A stretch of DNA of 64,000 bases, taken from assembly GCA_020465985.1 (NCBI GenBank), contig JAANYP010004292.1:51387-115386 (forward strand). Direction: 5' to 3'. Position numbers and translations under genes: made by a program. Shown piece after piece: positions 1-11,399 of this stretch; position 1 is the first letter of the stretch, and every line of letters starts with the position of its first letter. This DNA comes from Centrapalus pauciflorus (Eukaryota > Streptophyta > Magnoliopsida > Asterales > Asteraceae). A model generated the notes under the pieces. The model was not told the DNA's origin. It did no database searches and worked only from the letters and a program-made list of their open reading frames with translations.

Positions 1-359
1 ATGCAGATCACGTATGCATAGCATGACATCTCAATCATTTATCATTATCATCATATTGAATAATCATTGTATAGATAATACATCAAGTATATCATAAGGT
101 AACTCACAGTAATCGAGTTAATTATACAAACACAGATGAGAACTGTTTCGGATCCCACGAGTACAAGAGTCCTCATATCAGTCAATTGGGTTCAATGGTT
201 TATTAGAATAGTTACTCTCAATTATTTTGTCCAAATCGTTCCTTTCTATAATTCTTTATTTGTTGTTTACTTTATATATATACATACGCATACATACATA
301 CATTCATACATACATATATGACCAAACTTTACAAATTTATGGATTTAACTTTACCCGGC
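1..359. other. AT-rich non-coding flank
   Basis: No gene is visible. The stretch is AT-rich, with an imperfect TACA/CATA microsatellite at about 262-318. It is the left flank of the solo LTR that starts at 360; its last five bases (355-359, CCGGC) nearly match the five bases after that LTR. Confidence 0.6.
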
Positions 360-3012
360 TGTAACATCCCAAGATTTTACTACTGTAACTTGAGGATATT
401 TAGTTTAAATTTCATATTTAATATTATTAAGTTGGATTATCAATGAAAGTCTCTTTATTCGGAAATTTAAATGTTAGTGGTGAAAATATAAAGATTGAAA
501 CTTCATTCAAAGAAAATGCACAAGTGGAGGGATCATTTGTGTAAATAACTTAAAGATGAGCATAAAAGACTCCTTGAGTCTTTCAAACCCACATTTGTAA
601 CTTTTCACATTCAAAACACTCTCAAACTCTCTCAATATTTCTGCCGGGATTCGAAGTTTCATGGAAGAAATTCATGATAAGAATTAATATTACAAGGATT
701 CAGGTGAGATTCAAGGTAAGAAAGTGATTTTTAAAGTGGGGGTTTTCATAGATGAGTTAAAATATAAAATTCAGAATCATAGGTCTGAGAAATTGGTGTT
801 GCATGTATGTTTTTATAGTTGGAAAACATCAATTGAAGTCCCTAGAAGCTTCAGAAACAAGAATCATCCACGAATTCAACTTGAAAGGTAAGAAATATGT
901 AGGGGTGAGCGACGGGTACCATTTCCCGAACCCGAATCGGTACTGGTACCGACCGATTCCAAATTAATATATTAGGTCCTGTACTTGGTTTTTAAATTAC
1001 CAAAAATTCGGTATTCGGTACTCTCGGTTTCGGTACCATATTTATCCCGAATATCCTGATCCCCAACCGAATATATAAATTAGCTAAAATTCGGTATTTG
1101 TGACTTTAAAACGTTAAACTTTGTTCGGTATTCGGTATTTGATATTTGGTTTTCGGTATTAGGAATTCGGTATTCGGTATTCGGTATTCGGGTGCAATAT
1201 TTGGTGATGTATGTTTGATGTTTGGTATCTTTTTCTTATTCAGTTCCAATACGTGGCTGGCACCGAAAACCGGTCCCAGAACCAGAATCGAACCGGCACA
1301 TATAGAATTATACGATTCGGTATTCGGTTCTTTCAAAACTAATAATTCGATTTCGGTATTTTCGGAATCGGTACCGGTTCGGTACGGTCCCATACCAAGC
1401 TCACCCCTAGAAATATGGATTTTTATGAACTTTGGTGTTCTTGAAGTTTTCTCTATTTTTGGTCAAATATGGATCAAATTGAGTGTTATTCATAGGGAAA
1501 ATGGTTTATAAACAGTCAATATATGTTAACATATCATTTGTATGGATTGCATGTTACTAAAAATGAGTTTGGCTAATTTGTAAGCAAAACCCGTGGGTTG
1601 TGACCTGCTGAACTGCAGGTCAACTCGTCGAGTTAGGTGGGATGACTCGGCGAGTCGCCATGAACATCAGGCGCGTAAGAAAATCTTTTAAGTGTTAAGA
1701 CCCGAATTTCGGGTAGGATTGAACTTCGGGTATGACCCAATTTCGGGTGATGGACCCGAAATTTAGATGGGTCAAGGATATGGGTTATGTCTCGGTAACA
1801 AATTTATTTCGGCCGAGGATCCGAATTTCGAAACTCGACTCGTCAAGTTGAGTAGGGTGACTCGGCGAGTCGGCCTCAGCCACAGCGAACTTCGGTTCTG
1901 GTTAAAAGGACCCGAAAATCTTGTCTAAAAATCAGACTTTTGAGATAACTTTAGCATTTTAAAAATACATTTAGAGATAGGTTCTTCGGACCTAGTAAAG
2001 ATCCGAACAATGGGATTTAATTATGAAATTCGGATGGTGAATCCTTGACACTTTAACTTGTAAAACTTGATGAAAGTTTTGATTAAACTGACTTTGATGG
2101 TATTTTGTTATGAAAATGTAACCGGTCCCTTGTGGTGTTGTTAAACACACAGTGGGTAAAATTTTGATTCCGCTTGAAAGCCCGAAGAGAAATAAAATAT
2201 ATTTGAAGTTATTAATCGCACCCACTGTGAGTACTTAGGATTGTATATGTCTACGTTTGTTGTATGCTAGTTGTTGTTCATTGAGGCATGTTGATTCATA
2301 TTCGTTTGGCACTCTACTAACTTGCCTTGATTTTGATGCACATTGTTGCTTGTTGCATGTTATTACATGATCCGTGTTCTTTGTTGTGCATCAATGTGAT
2401 GGACTTTCGAGCTATAACTGGTAAATCGATGCTACCGAGGCTATATGACCGGGAGCTGATCCCTCTGTGGTCCCGAAGGGCAGGTGTAGCATCCCCGATG
2501 GTAAATTCCGCCTCAATTGAATGTTTTATTCCGTGCAATGGCACGATGGAGCCGCGTGCTCGTATGTGTTACCGTACTTCGTGTGCGAAGGGGTACACGC
2601 CGTTTGTCGCCGGTGTTACTCATTCTGTGCTGCATAAAGACTTGTAGAATGTATAATCTCTGTACTCACCAAGCTTTGCTTATCCTTTAGTTGTTTACAT
2701 TTTCCAGGAAAGGGTAAATCCGCTGCTGGACCTTCTAGCTAGGTCATATCTTGAAGTATTTGAGGATCTCTACTACTCAATCGGTAACTGATATATGGGG
2801 ACATCATTGTCAAATTTGGGATGGTTGTAATAAATATTGAGTATGTAGAAACTAGATTGGAACCTTGTAGCACCATAGGGTGTTTGACTTTTATTTTAAT
2901 TATGTATTTTCAATTTCCTATAATGTATTAAGCATTTCAGATCAATGTTTTATTATGGGTTGTGTTTAATCCTGGGTGATGTAATCGTGGTTATTGTGGC
3001 AAGGGTGTTTCA
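360..3012 (+). mobile_element. Solo LTR of a Tekay/Del-like gypsy retrotransposon
   Basis: It starts TGTAACATCC and ends GGCAAGGGTGTTTCA, a slightly altered form of the TGTAACATCC...GGCAAGGGTGTCACA ends seen in the gypsy elements at 22603-44268 and 49160-59529. No primer-binding site or gag-pol follows, so it is a solo LTR, the usual product of recombination between the two LTRs of one element. Flanking five-mers are CCGGC (355-359) and CCGGT (3013-3017), a 4/5 target duplication. Inside are a candidate splice donor at 715/716 (AAG|GTAAG), an acceptor at 2707/2708 (TTTTCCAG|G), palindromic CTCGGCGAGTC motifs near 1620-1660 and 1835-1875, and a nested MITE. The net LTR without the MITE is about 2.1 kb. 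Confidence 0.8.
900..1409. mobile_element. hAT-type MITE, 510 bp, nested in the solo LTR
   Basis: The terminal inverted repeats read TAGGGGTGAGC at the left and GCTCACCCCTA at the right. They are flanked by a perfect 8 bp target duplication GAAATATG (892-899 and 1410-1417). An 8 bp duplication with short inverted repeats of this kind is typical of hAT elements. No transposase is encoded, so it is non-autonomous. The interior is rich in repeats built on the unit TTCGGTA, which gives short spurious reading frames on both strands. Confidence 0.85.
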
Positions 3013-3091
3013 CCGGTCTTATCACTCGATGTGTCAATAATTATAAAGTTCTCAAGATTTCCTACGTAAATTCGTACAACGTTATAAACCT

Positions 3092-3135
3092 ATACATACA
3101 TACATATATACACACACACACACACACACATATAG

Positions 3136-3207
<72 letters not shown>

Positions 3208-3208
3208 G
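3092..3208. repeat. CA then TA microsatellite
   Basis: A (CA)n run at about 3110-3130 passes into a (TA)n tract of about 65 bp, then a short (TG)n. Open frames here on both strands are only repeats of Tyr-Ile and His-Thr and are not genes. Confidence 0.9.
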
Positions 3209-3299
3209 TGTGTGTGTATACTATAATTATCCTATAAATAATTTTACAAACCGCCGTTACATTTTCTATTTCTGAATTTTGAATATACGTACCCACAAT

Positions 3300-4160
3300 A
3301 ATATGTATATATAGTCAACAATCTATTCTTTTTATATAAAAGCCATTTCAATATTTTAGCATCTAAGAGTTTGAGGTAATGATGTACATAGACTCCTTCA
3401 TCATCATAATTTTAGACTAGAGAATAAATTTGTTTTTGTACCGACTTAGTTTCAAAGTCAAAATTTTGAATCGTAAGATCGAAAGGAATGTAAATATGTA
3501 GTTACCTTGACTGGAGGTGGCAGCGACGGCTGCGACGGTGGCCGGTGGAGGCAACGGCGAGAAAGAAAGAGAGAGATTGAGGAGAGAGGGGGAGGGAAAG
3601 TAAAAAATGGATGAGAGAGAGAAAGATGAGATTTATTTCCTCATTTTAGAAATTTGGTGGGGAAGCTAAGAAAATTCTGATTTCTTTATTTATTTTTGTT
3701 ATTTATTATTTCTTCGCGTTTTAGTTAATTTCCATACCAGATTTTATAATTTTGACATATAACATACTTATACTATTTTACTAAGTTTTCACAAAGAATC
3801 CAAATATGTAAACGGATTTTATTAATTCTATCTGTTCTTAAATTCATCATTTAGGTCCTGTAAACTTTATAGTTTTAAATGGGTACAATTATATTTTAAT
3901 TCAAGCTTAACATTCTTAAATGTAGTTAGATATTCATTAGGGTCTAAATGATAATTATAAATTACGATTTTGAAATTAGGGCTTTCGGAGAGAAGTTCTC
4001 TGATGTCTGTCATCGACTGTATTGGAATGGCTTTCATAGTGAAGTTCTCTGCTATTGATGACAAATTTGATGGAGTGATGAGGATGATGAAGGGGAAAGG
4101 TACTGAACCAGTTGCCGAGCAACGGTCAATTACCAGGAAACGAGATTCCGAAGGCTAAAA
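3300..4160. other. Non-coding; possible minus-strand leader with splice donor
   Basis: No conserved gene is seen. On the minus strand 3680-3505 reads as a pyrimidine-rich leader (CTCTCT runs) followed by a GC-rich patch and a candidate splice donor CAAG|GTAAC near 3504. This is the same layout as the leader-plus-donor of the gypsy LTRs in this window, so it may be a fragment of a related LTR. A short frame at 3970-4158 (+), ending just before the next element, is unrecognised and may be a relic of a coding region cut by that insertion. Confidence 0.3.
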
Positions 4161-4581
4161 TGTTAGAAATTTTATTTCTTGTAATTCAAGCTTGTGTAAT
4201 TACGCTTAATTTTAAATATTTAATTATACACTAAAGGAGAGATTTTTAGCCCTAAAATAGTGTCTAATTAAATATAATAATAGTCTAGGTACATTTTGCA
4301 AATAGGAATAGTTTACTTTGGGGGTAATCTTAATTTCCTAGTCTTTGAGGGGAGTGTTAGGACAAACTCCCAAGGTAAGCTTAGGTATAAATAATACTTT
4401 TCTCCTAGGGATTTAAAAGAAGCCACAAAGGGAGCCTCCACCTAAGTGTATGTTTTGAGAGTGTGAAAACTTCATAGAGATGGAGTATCTAAAATTCTCT
4501 CTTGTAATCTTTATATTTCGTAATACAAATCGTTTGATTATTGTGTTTGAGTGCAAAATATATTGGGAATCAAAGTTGTCA
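4161..4581 (+). repeat. 5' LTR of the pol-less Sirevirus-like element
   Basis: 421 bp, starting TGTTAGAA and ending GTTGTCA. A TATA box (TATAAATA) lies at 4386-4393. It matches the 3' LTR at 9809-10239 closely; the 3' copy has an extra short duplication in the GGAGCCTCCA stretch (about 10080-10098). Confidence 0.85.
4386..4393 (+). promoter_or_regulatory. LTR TATA box
   Basis: TATAAATA in the 5' LTR, with the same sequence at 10034-10041 in the 3' LTR. It lies about 190 bp before the LTR end, a plausible place for the element promoter. Confidence 0.55.
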
Positions 4582-4583
4582 AT

Positions 4584-4597
4584 TGGTATCAGAACCA
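4584..4597 (+). other. Primer-binding site, initiator Met tRNA
   Basis: TGGTATCAGAACC lies two bases after the LTR end and differs by one base from the usual plant initiator-Met site TGGTATCAGAGCC. Confidence 0.75.
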
Positions 4598-5822
4598 GAT
4601 GATTGGATTTCAACTTGAAATCTCATATTTGTTCGTGTTCTTCACCAAAAACGTCATGAAATTGGGCTGAAACTTCAAAAAATCACCAAAAAATTCATAT
4701 GATGTTCGTTTCAGCTGATTTTTGGATATGATGTGCGAGTATATGCCAGCAACACCGTGTAAACATTTCAAAGGCTAACTTTATAGAGTGAGTAATCACA
4801 ATTTTACTATTCTGGTCATTTTCGGTTACGTTTTTGTGTTAATATTTTTGATTTGAGTGCTCTACTTGTTGAAATGATCTGAAATTTTGCATGAATGATC
4901 TTATATGTTAGATAAATTGTTCTGGAAATTTTCATGATCTAATTTGAAGTATCCAAGGAGCAATTGCATTTTTAGATCTAATTGTTTTTCGTGTTCTTCG
5001 CAAAAAGCCACGGTTTTTCTATTAATTCTATTTAAATATTCTGTTTTTGCTTGGTTTTATGTTCCCTAATCATAAGCAATAAATCTTGTACTGATTTCGA
5101 GCATTTCTTGTTCAATCATTATACGTTTTTCTTGTTTAATTGGTGAAATTGTTAATTGGATTTTTTTTGTTATTCTCGGTTCTTGTTTAAAAATCCAAAT
5201 TTTTAAGTGTTTTTGAATACTTGTTTTTCACAAAACTTGTTTCTAAATTCAAACCAAACATTTAGAAATTTTTTCCAGTCGTTAAATCACGTTATTATTA
5301 ATTCTGAAATTCTTGAATTTATTTAACAGCTTCAAACTCGGACCAATCAGAAATTCGGGTAAATCAGAAATTCGGATCATCATAAATTTGGACCATCAGA
5401 AATTCGGGTCCATCAAAAATTCAGACGAATCTAAAATTCGGGTCCACCAGAAATTCGGACCCATCCGAATTTCGGGTTCAAACTTCATTCCATCCGAACT
5501 TTTGACTTTCAATGCTTCCAGAGGCCATAAATTTTGACTAGAACATCATTAGAGGGCCTACCATATGCCAAAACAAAGCTTGAAACGAGATATACGATTT
5601 TTAGAAACGGAAAAGTCGGTTTGGTTAATTTTGGAGGCCTAATTCCACTCCAAGAAAAAGTTACAGACATTTGTCTGTCGAGAAGCTGAAAAACCAATGT
5701 CCAAAAGTCATTCCTGATCCATGTTTCACCAAGTTATCAACCTCGGATACATCCGAACTTGTGAAGTTTTTGAGTTTTTCTGGTTTTCAATCTAGAAGAT
5801 CCACCTTTTGCACTCCACAATC
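4598..5822 (+). other. Untranslated leader with AATTCGG motif array
   Basis: AT-rich leader between primer-binding site and gag-like frame with no coding signal. At about 5335-5500 it carries roughly eight copies of a degenerate unit AATTCGGGTCCATCAGA, each holding a TTCGG core. Similar arrays occur in LTRs of unrelated gypsy elements in this window. Confidence 0.6.
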
Positions 5823-7757
5823 ATGACTCAAGGATTTTCCACACATGATATGACTGTCAAGGAGGAGAAAGTTGATATATCTCAAGTCTGTCTTATGAAC
5901 CACTCCAAACAGGTACAAAGTTCTTCATCTTCGTCTGATTTATCTGATACACAATCCTTATCTGATTTTAAATCTAGTGATGAATTTGATAAACTACATG
6001 CACAACTACATGAATTAAATAATGAATTGATTGCTGAAAAAGAACAATCCACTGTGTATAAAAAGAAGTGGCTAAACAACCATGAGTTGTTAAAGAAAAT
6101 GTTAAGTTAAAAAGTAGATGCTGAGGATAGGAACATTTACCTTAAGAGTTGTATTGATACAATCACTGAGGAAAAGAGTTCCTTGAAGTCTGAAATATAT
6201 GTTCTTTCAAAACACTTAGAGTCTGTAAGCATGGAAAACTTAGATAATCTGGGTAAATTCAAAATGATTGAAGAAGAGAGAATAGGTATGTACTCATGGA
6301 TAAAAACCCTAGATGATGAATTTCTAAAAACGTGGTCAAACTGCACAAACTATTCATCTAAATCAACCCAAAGAGACTAGGTTTTATCATTCCAAACAAG
6401 GAATTGGTTTTAAATATTCTGAGCATTTTGAAAAAGTTCGATCAGTTTTACTTATTTTTATGATGTGAGGTATATGGGTGTTGGGTTTAAGTCTTTCTTT
6501 TTAGAATCATCGGAAGAAGTCTTAACCCAAGAGGATGAGAAACGAAGTGAAAACAAAGAAAATGAAATTTCTTTCTAATATGATGAAATTATCCTTATAG
6601 AGTACCAACTCTAGAGGAGGACTTCTTATCTAGTTATTCATCGGTTGAAATGAACGTCAAACATATCAAACCAATCCCTCATCCTTACGTTCCTACAAAA
6701 GTTCTTCAACACAAAATAGTGTTTTAGAAAAGGACTTAAGGACAGCTCGAAAGAAAGTTTTAGATTATCAAGAAGCTCTTCTCAAGAGCGAGGAAAAATT
6801 GATACGACAAAGTTTTGAACAAAATGTAGAAATAACCATCTACAAAGAAAAGTTCGACATAGTTTCAGAAAGATTCATTTCTCACTTAAAAGATTCAAAA
6901 GTTTCTCACCCTGCCAAAGTTCCACTTGCATCATCAGACAAAGGTAAAGCTAAGATTGAAGTTCCTTCAATCATTTTTGAAGGTGAGTGTTCAAAATCTT
7001 CAAAAGCTAAGGTTTTAAAGAAGACTGAGAGTCAATCTAAGTCTTCCAAGAAACAAACTCACCAAGGAAATTTCTCTATGTCTAAGTATTCCAAACGTAC
7101 AGACTCTCATTGTTTTGTTCCTACAGATCACGCAAGAAGGTTTCCTAAAATAACACCTCTTGATTTTCAAAGTTTCTTTGTGAAAAAGGTAGTCTTGCCT
7201 GAATCTTTTGTGAAATCGATAGTAGTGTTAGTGTGCCTGGAAAGGATGTTGCTAATAATCCTTTGAAATACTCTTTTTGCAATCTGTTTCAATTATGTCT
7301 AAAAAGTTTTCGGCATGCTGTTCCTGAAATGACTAAGTTTGTACCTTATCCTGAAAAACGGAAACGCTGCCAAACTAACAAAACAAAAGTGCATGCCTCA
7401 TCACCGCCTGACAAATTGGAAAAACCATCGCCAAAGGACAAGCCTAAGACATTTCCAAAGTCACCCAAGCCAAAGGTTGTTCCATTACCTAAGGCCATTT
7501 CAAAACCAGTTTGACCCATATACAAATGGGTGCCAAAAGGTTCTGCATTTAAACATGTGTCAAATGTTAAATGGATTCCTGCTGTTGTGTTGTTATATGA
7601 CGATGGAAATCCCAAATCTAACAATAAAGGACCCATCTTTCGATGGATACCAAGAGTGGTTTATTTTTATGCAGATGGTTTTCAGTTCACTTCAGACTGG
7701 AACCCGCACTTTATAGCAATGGCTTTTGATTACTATAGATCAAAACCCGGATTTTAG
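5823..7757 (+). pseudogene. Decayed gag-like coding region, Sirevirus-like element
   Basis: This is the only coding-like part of the element. From the ATG at 5823 (or 5808) one frame runs to 6110: acidic and serine-rich (SSSSSSDLSDTQSLSD), then a helical stretch likely to form a coiled coil. After a stop, a second coiled-coil piece runs to about 6380. A lysine/serine-rich piece lies at 6799-7266, and a basic proline-lysine piece at 7233-7514 continues into the WVPK-containing frame ending at 7757. At least three stops or frameshifts separate the parts. Coiled coils and basic low-complexity tails are usual in Sirevirus gag, but no zinc knuckle, protease, integrase or reverse transcriptase motif is seen. 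An unrelated coiled-coil protein cannot be excluded. Confidence 0.5.
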
Positions 7758-9808
7758 TGAAATGGCTTCTACTTACTTCTGAGTAGCACCTGTGCTTCAA
7801 AGCAATGGCTTCTGCTTCAAGACAGATCAGAACTCGTCCTTTCATGTTTAGATGGTTTCTAAACAACAAGTTTAGAACCTGTGTTTCCGCGACTTCTTTG
7901 GAATTTCCCTACTTTTTATGCTTATCAGTTTGAGTTTGTTTCATTCTTGAAATTCACTCATAGCATTTTATATTTCACTGATACTGTTCTTATTCGCAGG
8001 GGGAGTTTCAGATGCGATTTGAAGATGTCATCCTAATGAAAAGTGTGTAAGCATTCTGAATACTCTAAATGCACACTTTAAAAGGTTTTGTTAGAATAAT
8101 CTGATTCTCTGACTGAATAAATTTCCACCAACATTAATTGATCTAATCTTCATGATGTTCTTGATTTCATTCTTCCTGAGATTCTCTCAAATTTTCTGAT
8201 TTCTCCCACGTATTCTGATTGTCTCATACATCAAGTTTCTCCCATACAAGCTAATTCTTTCATGATAGTCTGATTCATTTTCAAATCTCAAATCAGACTT
8301 TTTATTGAAGTTCTCTCAAACAGTCTCTCAAACTTCCCAAGATATTTCATTCAACTCTCATCCATCATCTAAAATACCCCATGAGCTTCACTAATATATC
8401 TTTCAACATATCATGCTGACTCCGATGATGCACAATATGTGTGATTAGGCATTTATATCGCTCCTATGGTCTAAACCAGAGCCGAAAGACCTACCCAATG
8501 AGCAAACCACTTCAATTTGTGTGAGTAAGGGTTCTCAGGTCAATTAGTTGAGGAGTGTTAGTTACCACGGGGTGCTAACAGGGTCAAGCAGAGATAAAAT
8601 GTAAATGAGAGGGGTTATCGAAAGAAGAAGGGGGTGCATCATGAGCTAAAAGTGAGCCGGAGGGAGTACAGTCGAAAAATGATGAGAGCTGAGGGGTGAG
8701 AAAGGATTAAAAGAAAAGATAAATCCTACCAGCACCGTGTCAGTCTGCTGGGTTTCCTAAATCTGCTACGAAATTCCATGAGTTGGATTAGGTATTGAAT
8801 AAGACGTCATGGACCCAGTGACGCATGCACCTAACCCCCCTAGTTACTCAGTCGTCTCTTAAAAGACTTCTGTTTCAATTCACACAGAGTTATACAACAT
8901 ACTCTATCAACATATCATTTGGATAGTGTTGATATTGAAAAAAGGAAGACATCCTCTCCAGTCTTCAACTTCAGTTGATGCATTTTGAGTCTAGAGCTTA
9001 ATGTTATACACTTCTAGGATACATGGAGTCTACAGTCTGCGTGACTATAAACAGCTTGTCTACCGAGACAAAGCCGGAACAAATATGAGTGATTCTTTCA
9101 TGATAAAGTATTTCACGGTGATTATTTGGAAATCCTACTAGTGTTAATGTCACACCAACGCTGAACGTAGGTCACACAGACTTAGTCTATTGTACAAACA
9201 GAACTCCTATGTGGAATCTGGATTGTTGCTTACAAATGAATTTGTTTCATTTTACTTATATTCAGGTTGCAAAGCCAGGTGCTTCACAGTAATATCCATT
9301 TGGTCCTGAATACATTGTAATGAGGGAGAGATTGTTGTTTTTGAAGGCGAGAGAAAGTTTTATGATGTAACTGTTTATATTCTCTTATTGAGGGGGAGAG
9401 TTACTGATTGTGTTTGTAACATGAGAGAGATATGTACTTATGTGTCTGTAATGTTCTTAAATGTAATATTTTCTTTCTGAGTCTGTAATCATCTGTTTTA
9501 ACGAAGAAAGAAGATTTGCAGACACATTGAGGTTGTTCAGTTGAAGGGTAGAGCTGAAGTGCTTACATGATGATCATAATTCTCACGATCATCATGAGGG
9601 GGAGAATGTTTTGAAAAGAGCTGCAAAGTATGCTGAAGTTCTTAACGGGAGAAAGACCATCTAATGCAAGGGGAGAGCCACCGACCTGAAAGATTTAAGG
9701 GGAGAGTCATCTGAAGAATATCAACGAGATACTTCAAAGTTCAGAGATGAGAGTTTAGAGCCCAAGACTTCAGAAGAATACAAGCCTTGATTACAAGAAG
9801 GGGGAGAT
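7758..9808 (+). other. Non-coding 3' region with repeated polypurine-like tracts
   Basis: About 2 kb with no supported gene. Polypurine-tract-like motifs occur near 8000 (CAGGGGGAGT), 9391 (TGAGGGGGAGAG), 9597 (TGAGGGGGAGAA), 9668 (AAGGGGAGAG) and 9700 (AAGGGGAGAG). The functional-looking tract AAGGGGGAGATTG lies immediately before the 3' LTR. Multiple tracts in this place are a described Sirevirus feature. Confidence 0.6.
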
Positions 9809-10239
9809 TGTTAGAAACTTTTTTTCTTGTAATTCAAGCTTGTGTGGTTACGCTTAATTGTAAATATTTAATTATACACTAAAGGGGAGATTCTTATCCC
9901 TAAAATAGTGTATAATTAAATATAATAAAAGTCTAGGTTCATTTTGCAAATAGGAATAGTTTACTTTGGGGGGAATCTTAATTTCCTAGACTTTGAGGGG
10001 AGTGTTTGGACAAAATCCCAAAGTAAGCTTAGGTATAAATAATACTTTTCTCCTAGGGTTTTAAAAGAAGCCACAAAGGGAGCCTCCAAGGAGCCTCCAC
10101 CTAAGTGTGTGTTTTGAGAGTGTGAAAACTTCATAGAGATTGAGTATCTAAAATTCTCTCTTGTAATCTTCATATTTCGTAATACAAATCGTTTGATTAT
10201 TGTGTTTGAGTGCAAATATACTGGGAATCAAAGTTGTCA
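9809..10239 (+). repeat. 3' LTR of the pol-less Sirevirus-like element
   Basis: 431 bp, TGTTAGAA...GTTGTCA, very similar to 4161-4581. Confidence 0.85.
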
Positions 10240-11351
10240 TGATATATCTGTCGATCACAAAGTCTCCTGTTGGGCAATATGATTTCCATGTCCAAAACAC
10301 CGACACCTGATGACATTAACCTGATAGATATTCTTGAAAGAAGAACTAAAACAAGAGGCGGTCGATAAACTTTTCTTTAGCGAAAGGATGGATAGGATGG
10401 ATGGAAAGTTTGATAGGATGGAAGGTAGAGTAATGTCTGAATTAGAGAAGCTGAAGGAGAGGGTAGTTATTTTGGAAGACACTTGCAAGGCTCAGTCTCT
10501 CAAAAGAAAGCATGATGATTCTATTAATTATCATGAGGGGGAGATGAAGAAACAAAGGGCTGAGCCGTCTAATTTTGTAAGTGGTCTATCGATTGTTGAA
10601 GAGAAAGAGAATGAAGAAGATAGAGTTAAGAAAAATACTGGTGGAACTGCTGATGTGGAAGCTGAAATCGAACAACTTCAAATGGTTATGACATCATCAC
10701 CGTTAAATGTCACACTACTGAAAGTTGAATTCCCAATTGAGAAGATTGTTACTAGTGGTGTTAAGGAGTTAGTAGTTGAGTCAAGGGTTGAAAAGCCTGA
10801 GACATCTGGTAAAAAGGTGAAAAAAGTCGTTTTGATTGATGATGAAGAAGAATTGGTTGACTATCGAACCGAGTCTGAAGTTTTCATTAAAAAATTTGTT
10901 AGTGACTCATCTTCGTCTGAATCCATTGAAGTTATCGCATTAAGTACAAGCCCAATGGATGTTCAACCAACTATAGGTGATATTCCGTTTGAGCCACAGA
11001 GTCTTATCAAATCACCTGAGCATCATACAGTGGCCACAATTGAATCAATCCCTATTTTGAACCCTGCAATCCCTGAAATGACAACTGATCAACAGGAATT
11101 ATTTTTTAATCATTTTACTGATTTACTTGATGTGAAAGAAGAACCATAAGAAGATTAGGAAATCCTGATGGAGGAGGAGAGAAAGAAAGCAGAAGCTGAG
11201 AAGAAAGCAAGCGAATTAGGGCAAGCTAAGAATTTGATGGAACATTTTTTAGAGAACCATGTTTTAGTAAGACATGACAAAAATTATGAATCTTTGAGAA
11301 AGGCCATGCAAATCAAAATGCAAGATGATTTAGATGGCATGTGTCATTGAT

Positions 11352-11399
<48 letters not shown>

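Larger units (their letters stand above)
4161..10239 (+). mobile_element. Non-autonomous Sirevirus-like (Ty1/copia) LTR element without pol
   Basis: Two similar LTRs (4161-4581 and 9809-10239) flank a 5.2 kb interior. An initiator-Met primer-binding site follows the 5' LTR and the polypurine tract AAGGGGGAG precedes the 3' LTR. The interior carries broken coiled-coil and lysine-rich gag-like frames but no recognisable protease, integrase or reverse transcriptase, so it would depend on proteins from another element. Several polypurine-tract-like copies (GGGGGAG or AGGGGAGAG) upstream of the 3' LTR fit the multiple tracts described for Sireviruses. Flanking five-mers are TAAAA and TGATA, so no target duplication survives; rearrangement or recombination is likely. 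Confidence 0.7.

Noticed and set aside
1106..1511. Overlapping frames of 95 and 121 residues.
   Set aside because: They are translations of the TTCGGTA repeat of the MITE and the adjoining LTR.
4156..10244. Target duplication for the pol-less Sirevirus-like element.
   Set aside because: The flanks TAAAA and TGATA do not match, so I call the LTR pair without a target duplication.
10334..11149. A 271-residue coiled-coil protein as an intact host gene.
   Set aside because: It ends in stops followed by related broken pieces and a candidate LTR, and the C-terminal part resembles the 3' ORF of the Sireviruses here. A truncated element explains it better.
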